Below are positions 58,926 through 64,000 of a stretch of DNA of 64,000 nucleotides, one piece after another. A program made the position numbers and the translations under genes. This stretch comes from Ashinkailepas kermadecensis (taxonomy: Eukaryota > Arthropoda > Thecostraca > Neolepadidae): assembly GCA_034440615.1 (NCBI GenBank), contig JAOTOM010003948.1:1-64000 (forward strand), written 5' to 3'. The number at the start of each line of letters is the position of its first letter. The stretch's first letter is position 1. A model generated the notes under the pieces. It was given only the letters and a program-made list of their open reading frames with translations, did not search any database and was not told the origin of the DNA.

Positions 58926-61120
58926 GGAGCGCGAGGGTGTGGAATGGACAGTGCGGTTTGGAAGCGCACTATCTCCGCTCCGATTGCCGGCGATAGTCGG
59001 GTGTCATTAGCGCCCGGCCCAATTATTTTATTACGGTAAGTGGACGGCAGGCGGACCCGCGTCGCCTTATCGACGTCATCGTGACGTCACACTATCGGCA
59101 GCGCCGTGACGGATCGGCTGGCGGTGGTCACGTGACGGGTGCCAGGTGGATGTGGTGGCGAGCGGCGGACCGGGCTGGACTACGTGGCGGCCGCCGTAGC
59201 GCCGCCACCATTGGGCCAAGAGCATGGGTGTTGATTTCTGAAGGTGATCAGGGGAGGGGTAAGAGGCAGTGGGCATGAAGGCAATGGGCGAGCCAAAATG
59301 AATTGGGGGCACACTCCATAAGGTCCCATGTTAAAAGTTCAAATTATGGGGAGGGGAGGGGGGAAAAACCAACATTGAGGGGACACTTGCTCCCTAAAAG
59401 TGTACAAGACAAACCCATGGCCTCATAACACGGATTGACTCCGTCTCAATCCGTGCGAATCCGTGTTTTGCCCCAGAATGTACCAGTAAAACTCAGCATA
59501 ATGGCTGCCCTAGTGATATGATTTTAAAAAAAAACAATTTGCTTTGGAAGTGAGTTGGCACTATCAGTATGTTTATCTGCGAAGTTATATAACTAAATGA
59601 AATTTTCAGTGATTTTGCAATTTCTAATTGGCGTACGCTCACAGGTGCAAGCATGGTTAGTTAAATTCACAAGCACGAAATTTTGCATAAATTTGGACAT
59701 CTTCCGCAGCCATGATGACGTTGGAGATAGTTTTGCCGCGACCTGTTTTGTTCGCAAGCAACATGTGCGCCAGTTTCGGTGACACTGCTCATTTAACAGA
59801 TGTAGTAATTGTATAAGCTCATTTTATATGGCCAGAAAAGGCAATGGTCAGCACGAGAAACACGATAAAATGTTGAGATATGCTGATGCTGAACTTTTTC
59901 AATTGTCTAAATAGGCTAAGCTGGATATATTACATTGTTCTGTCAACCTCAACGACAACAATTGCAATGCATACCTAGCATTGCGGACTGCATCCTGCCA
60001 CCGGATCGTGAGTTAAAAGTTCCATTTCACTTACTTTATATGTGGGACTATTATCCGCCACATCGACCTACATAATGGGAATGTAGGCATCTATCTAGAT
60101 ACCCAGGGAAGAAAAAGCTTGAGGTAGGTGGATGGGTTCTTGAATGTGATCATAGAGTATATCCACGAGCTCATTGCTAACAGTGTCACTGCAATACGCT
60201 GGAATACATTGAAGTGTGCTGACTGGACACGAATAGAACAATGGAATGAATTCAGCTCAAGCTATTTAGACAATTGAAAACGTTCAGCATCAGCATATCC
60301 CAACATTTTATCGTGTAAGGCTGCGGTTGAAAAACGGAAGGAAATGTGACTATTTTTCAGTTTTTGTTTCCACGGGAAAAGTTGGATAACTAATCCGTTA
60401 TCGCACTCGCATCCGTTTATGTTTGCCCAGCTCTGCCCAATCCGCTCCGTTTTCCGCCTCAAGAGAGCAAAGTCCGTGCGGCCATATCTGATCCGTGCGA
60501 CGGGCCGCCCTGCTGCAAACGGTGAGCCTGCTACCATCTAATACGCAACGAACCTTTCTTGTTCTGAGCGATTGTAGCCAAATATGTTTAGTTATTCTAC
60601 CCCACCGATGCATCGAGTGAATCGACGAGTCATTGCGCAGTCTGCAGCAGTCGTGTTGTGAAATACATCGGCTGCGTCACGCAAAATGTTTCAAATGAAC
60701 GTGTGTGGTTTCCTTGTTGTCTTGGGTTTCCTTTTTGTGACACGATAGGTGTAATGTAAGCTTAAGATGCAGATGGGCTCTATACGCGTACATATGTCCC
60801 TGCTCTATACCAATTATCGCCTCCGAAGAGGGGGCACGAGAAAGGGAGTGATACAAGTGAGTTAGAGGTGGGGGGGGGGGGGGGAGGGATGGACGGAGGG
60901 AACATTGTGACTTCCCGACAGCAAAGCGTCTTGCTTGACGCCTCGGGTAGCGTCCGCTATTTTTGTGGTCTGCAAGCTTGGTATTTTAAAATAACTCGGC
61001 GGCTGCGGTTTCACACCGGACATTTATCAAAGTGGCGCTGCCAAACTCGTAAATGACGATGTAACACAAACTGGAAACAGCCAGAACCGGTTCGGTACCT
61101 CACGTTTGTCACAGGACGTG
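58926..61120. other. No gene recognised; contains an 80-bp inverted repeat
   Basis: The arms 59861-59944 and 60233-60315 are inverse copies (CACGATAAAATGTTGAGATA and TATCCCAACATTTTATCGTG; also CAATTGTCTAAATAG). They enclose about 290 bp with no ORF. They may be the ends of a non-autonomous element. ATCCGTG motifs recur at 59430-59465 and 60380-60500. Confidence 0.55.
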
Positions 61121-61124
61121 CACC

Positions 61125-61145
61125 GGACTGACAGACTGACTGACA

Positions 61146-61176
<31 letters not shown>

Positions 61177-61244
61177 TGACTGACTGACTGACTGACTGAC
61201 TGACTGACTGACTGACTGACTGACTGACTGACTGACTGACTGTC
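61125..61244. repeat. (CTGA)n microsatellite
   Basis: Almost perfect tetranucleotide ACTG for about 110 bp. The left edge has ACTGACAG variants. Confidence 0.98.
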
Positions 61245-61255
61245 GTGTGGTCTAG

Positions 61256-62035
61256 CTGTTCCAAGGCTGCCAGGTAGGCTGAGAGGTAGGCTGTCCCATG
61301 GGCTGTCATGTAGGCTGTCATGTAGGCTGCTGGATGGGATATCAAGTTAGGTCGGCCGCCATGTAGGTTGCCCACCACTGAGTGCTTTTAGATGGACTGC
61401 CAGGTGGGTTGTCAGCAGCCCTGGGCAATAGCAATTAGCTGCTGGGATATCGTTTAGCTACATATATGACGCGTGTGGCGATTGTGATCTATATCAGTGT
61501 TTTATATGTGCGTGCGCCAAGTTCACCAATTACAGTGCATAATTGTTGTGACAATGAAAAGAATAGCTTTCGTGAAACACAATGGCGAGAACTATTTAGC
61601 TTGTGTCACAAAAATGCGGTACTGTAATTGGTTCAATTGGTGCTCGCACAGATGAAAAACTAATATCGATCACAATCGTCACATGCGCCATATATGTAGC
61701 TAAACGATACCCCAGCAGCTGACGCTATTGTCCAATCTGACTCGATAGGCCTTGGGTTGTCAGTTGGGCTGTCTAGTGGGCTGCCATATGTGTTCTTAGA
61801 TGGGCTATCAGGTTGGCTGTCACGTTGGCTATCTGGTGGACTGTCAGGTTGGCTGTCAGGTGGGCTGTCTGGTGGGCTGTCAGGTTGGATGTCAGGTGGG
61901 CTATCTGGTAGGCTGTCATATGGGCTGCCAGGTGGGTTGTCTGTTGTGCTGTCAGGTTGGCTGTCATGTGGGCTATCTAGTATGCTGTCAGGTTGGCTGT
62001 CAGGTGGGCCGTCTGGCGGGCTGTTGAGCGTCAAG
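61256..62035. repeat. GGCTGTCAGGTG-type 12-bp repeat, two blocks
   Basis: 61256-61410 and 61740-62035 share 12-bp units such as GGCTGTCAGGTG, GGCTGTCATGTA and GGCTGTCTGGTG. The first block adjoins the (CTGA)n tract. 61411-61739 between them has no gene. Short inverted matches (CATATATGTAGCTAAACGAT at 61689, and its inverse near 61453) bracket it. Confidence 0.85.
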
Positions 62036-62329
62036 CTGGCAGTCCGGTTGATCCTGAGCGTTTACATACTGATTTGCGGTGTCAAATTGAGCTGCCAGAT
62101 TGCTCTGATATCCGGTAATGCCAGCTGGCGGGCAGTAATTGCCCGCTCACCGCAGAGCCACGTCTGTACGTGTGCGGCATCTGATAACCGGGCGTCGGCG
62201 ACGGCCACCGAGACGGAGCGGCCGTGCCGCCTATTCTGGGTGTGGGGGGGGGGGGAGATTTGTGTCGCAGTGTCGTGCGACACTGCGACGTGGCTGTAAC
62301 GGACATCGGCTCGGCCGTGCGACTCAAGC

Positions 62330-62690
62330 ACACGACTCGAGGTGTGTGCCTCGATCGCACCGACTCGATGCCACACTGCAGCCGTCCGGCCGTACCTGGA
62401 CACGACTCGACGTGTGTGCCTCGATGGTACCGACTCGATGTTACACGCGGCCGGCCGGCCGACCTACCTGGACACGACTTGCGATGCGTGCCTCGATGGT
62501 ACCGACTCGATGTTACACGCGCCCCCGCGGGCTACCTGGACACGACTTGCGATGCGTGCCTCGATGGTACCGACTCGATGTTACACGCGGCCGGCCGGCC
62601 GACCTACCTGGTCACGACTCGACGTGTGTGCCTCGATGGTACCGACTCGATGTTACACGCGGCCGGCCGGCCGACCACGCGCGATCCTTA
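62330..62690. repeat. 72-bp minisatellite
   Basis: Four and a half copies of a unit containing TACCTGGACACGACTTGCGA, TGCGTGCCTCGATGGTACCG and ACTCGATGTTACACGCGGCC. 62691-63940 to the right shows no gene. Confidence 0.94.
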
Positions 62691-63940
62691 GCCAGGGTGT
62701 GGCCGTGTGTTGTTTTGAGCGTGCTATGCATGTTCGGGTGTGGTGATGTCTCGAGGGGCCCCGATCTGGAACACGGACAGCTTAGGATATTGAATCGTGT
62801 CCAGCGCATGTATTGGCGTCAAAGTTTGCCAGCACTGGAGGGGTCAGCATGTAGGGTCTATCTGATAATCCTAAATATATTAAGCATATTGGACAAAAGT
62901 TAAAGTCGACATTGGGAGACCTGTGCCATTTCCATCCACCAGGTGCAGCGATACAGGTACAAATCAAATGTATGAATGTTTTGAGGCACCAATCAACAAT
63001 CAATCAAACAATGGGTGGTTAAGTGCTCATGTGCTTCAATTATATTTTGAATAGTACGTCTAAGCAAATGATGATGTTTCCAAAGGCAGATTTGAGCATC
63101 CAAGTCAATTTCATCACTGCATCCATATGCCCTAATGGTTACTCTCACACATTACTCTAGTCACCCCATCGTTATTGCGTATATCTGGGAACCATGTGGA
63201 ACATGTGGGATATGTTTTGACATGCACTTTATTCGGCCCAATATTTGGGGATGGCTTACTCGGTATCTGCGCAATCGTCCAGCGCGTCATCCTCCATCCG
63301 ACTGACACCGGTTACGCGGCCGTGCGGCCTTACATAATTACATAAACATGGTCTTAAACATATCCCAGAACTGATCAAAGTGCAAGTCAGGCGGAAATGA
63401 AAACCGCGTTTTATGATAATCACTCCATTATTTCAGCAATTCCGAAAATGCAGCCTCAGATTCTGAAATTGCAGCTTCCGTAATACGAATCTTGACCACC
63501 AATCATGCCGGGTGAGAATTTGTAGCTCGCACATCACTCCCGGCTGAGGGCGGATAATTGTTCCACTCGCCCCAATTAACCACTTCGTCTTGACTCTGGG
63601 CGAGTGAAATAGCGCCACATCAGCCAATCCGATACAAGAATGATATATTCAAGTAGAGGATGGACATATGATATACGACATGGCACGCATCCCTAGAATA
63701 TACAATGCTGTTGAGACACCCTCAGTCGGCCTTCTACTGAATTTCCATGTTTGAATGCATGGGAAGACCTAGCACGTGAAGCTACGGGGGCATGAGATGA
63801 AAACAATGGTCCTACCACATAGTGAAATCGCATCGGTTTCTCCAGATCACCTCGTGGTACTGCCTATCGCCCTCACGCAGTAAGCTACTGCCTAATCCTG
63901 TATGTGCGCATCCACGCGGCCCCACCTCTTCTGACACCAC

Positions 63941-64000
63941 CCACATCTTCTGATGTGGGTGTCTCAGGAATGTGTCTCCACCCACATCTTCTGATGTGGG
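63941..64000. repeat. Repeated hairpin at window end
   Basis: CCCACATC-TTCT-GATGTGGG occurs at about 63943-63962 and 63981-64000. Each forms a perfect 8-bp stem with a 4-base loop. The pattern probably continues past the window as a tandem array with a period of about 38 bp. Confidence 0.75.

Overview
The window looks like a piece of an animal nuclear genome, most likely an arthropod and plausibly a crustacean. The evidence is one spliced gene with canonical GT-AG introns, three tRNA-derived SINE families, decayed LINEs with RNase H, TTAA-flanked piggyBac-type MITEs and interstitial TTAGG (arthropod telomere-type) runs. There is no operon organisation, no ribosome-binding-site pattern and no CRISPR array. 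The species cannot be named from this sequence alone.

The only convincing protein-coding gene is on the minus strand. Four exons at 50275-50149, 39866-38881, 38541-38419 and 31808-31707 join in matching splice phases and encode the first 446 codons of a Sosondowah (SOWAH) family protein. They cover the N-terminal winged-helix domain, a long proline-rich linker, a conserved KFNRIASE block and the start of the ankyrin region. The remaining ankyrin exons and the stop codon were not found. They must lie left of 31.7 kb, in or beyond the window.

Layout. 0-31 kb is dominated by minisatellites: many separate arrays with units of 6-106 bp, including a 3.1-kb array of a 24-bp unit at 19.56-22.66 kb. 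Between them sit a SINE, two dispersed repeats, a tandem segmental duplication (17.4-18.9 kb), two LINE remnants (22.8-23.3 and 24.5-26.0 kb) and a TTAA-type MITE (23.6-24.4 kb). 31-38 kb is SOWAH intron 3, with a 69-bp array split by a SINE, more SINEs and further minisatellites. 38.4-39.9 kb is CpG-rich SOWAH coding sequence. 39.9-50.1 kb is the 10.3-kb first intron. It is AT-richer, nearly free of minisatellites, and packed with two piggyBac-like MITEs, a TIR element carrying GGGGCC repeats, a long foldback element and a 292-bp hairpin element. 50.3-64 kb is intergenic, with another copy of the TIR element, several minisatellites, a (TA)n/(GA)n block and (CTGA)n.

Most long open frames here are artefacts of repeat units whose length is a multiple of three and which lack stop codons. 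No new multi-gene system is supported. The most notable observations are the SOWAH gene structure, recurrent DR4 and IR1 nuclear-receptor-type half-sites inside the TTAA MITEs, precisely dated SINE insertions, and shared ancestry between two large minisatellites.
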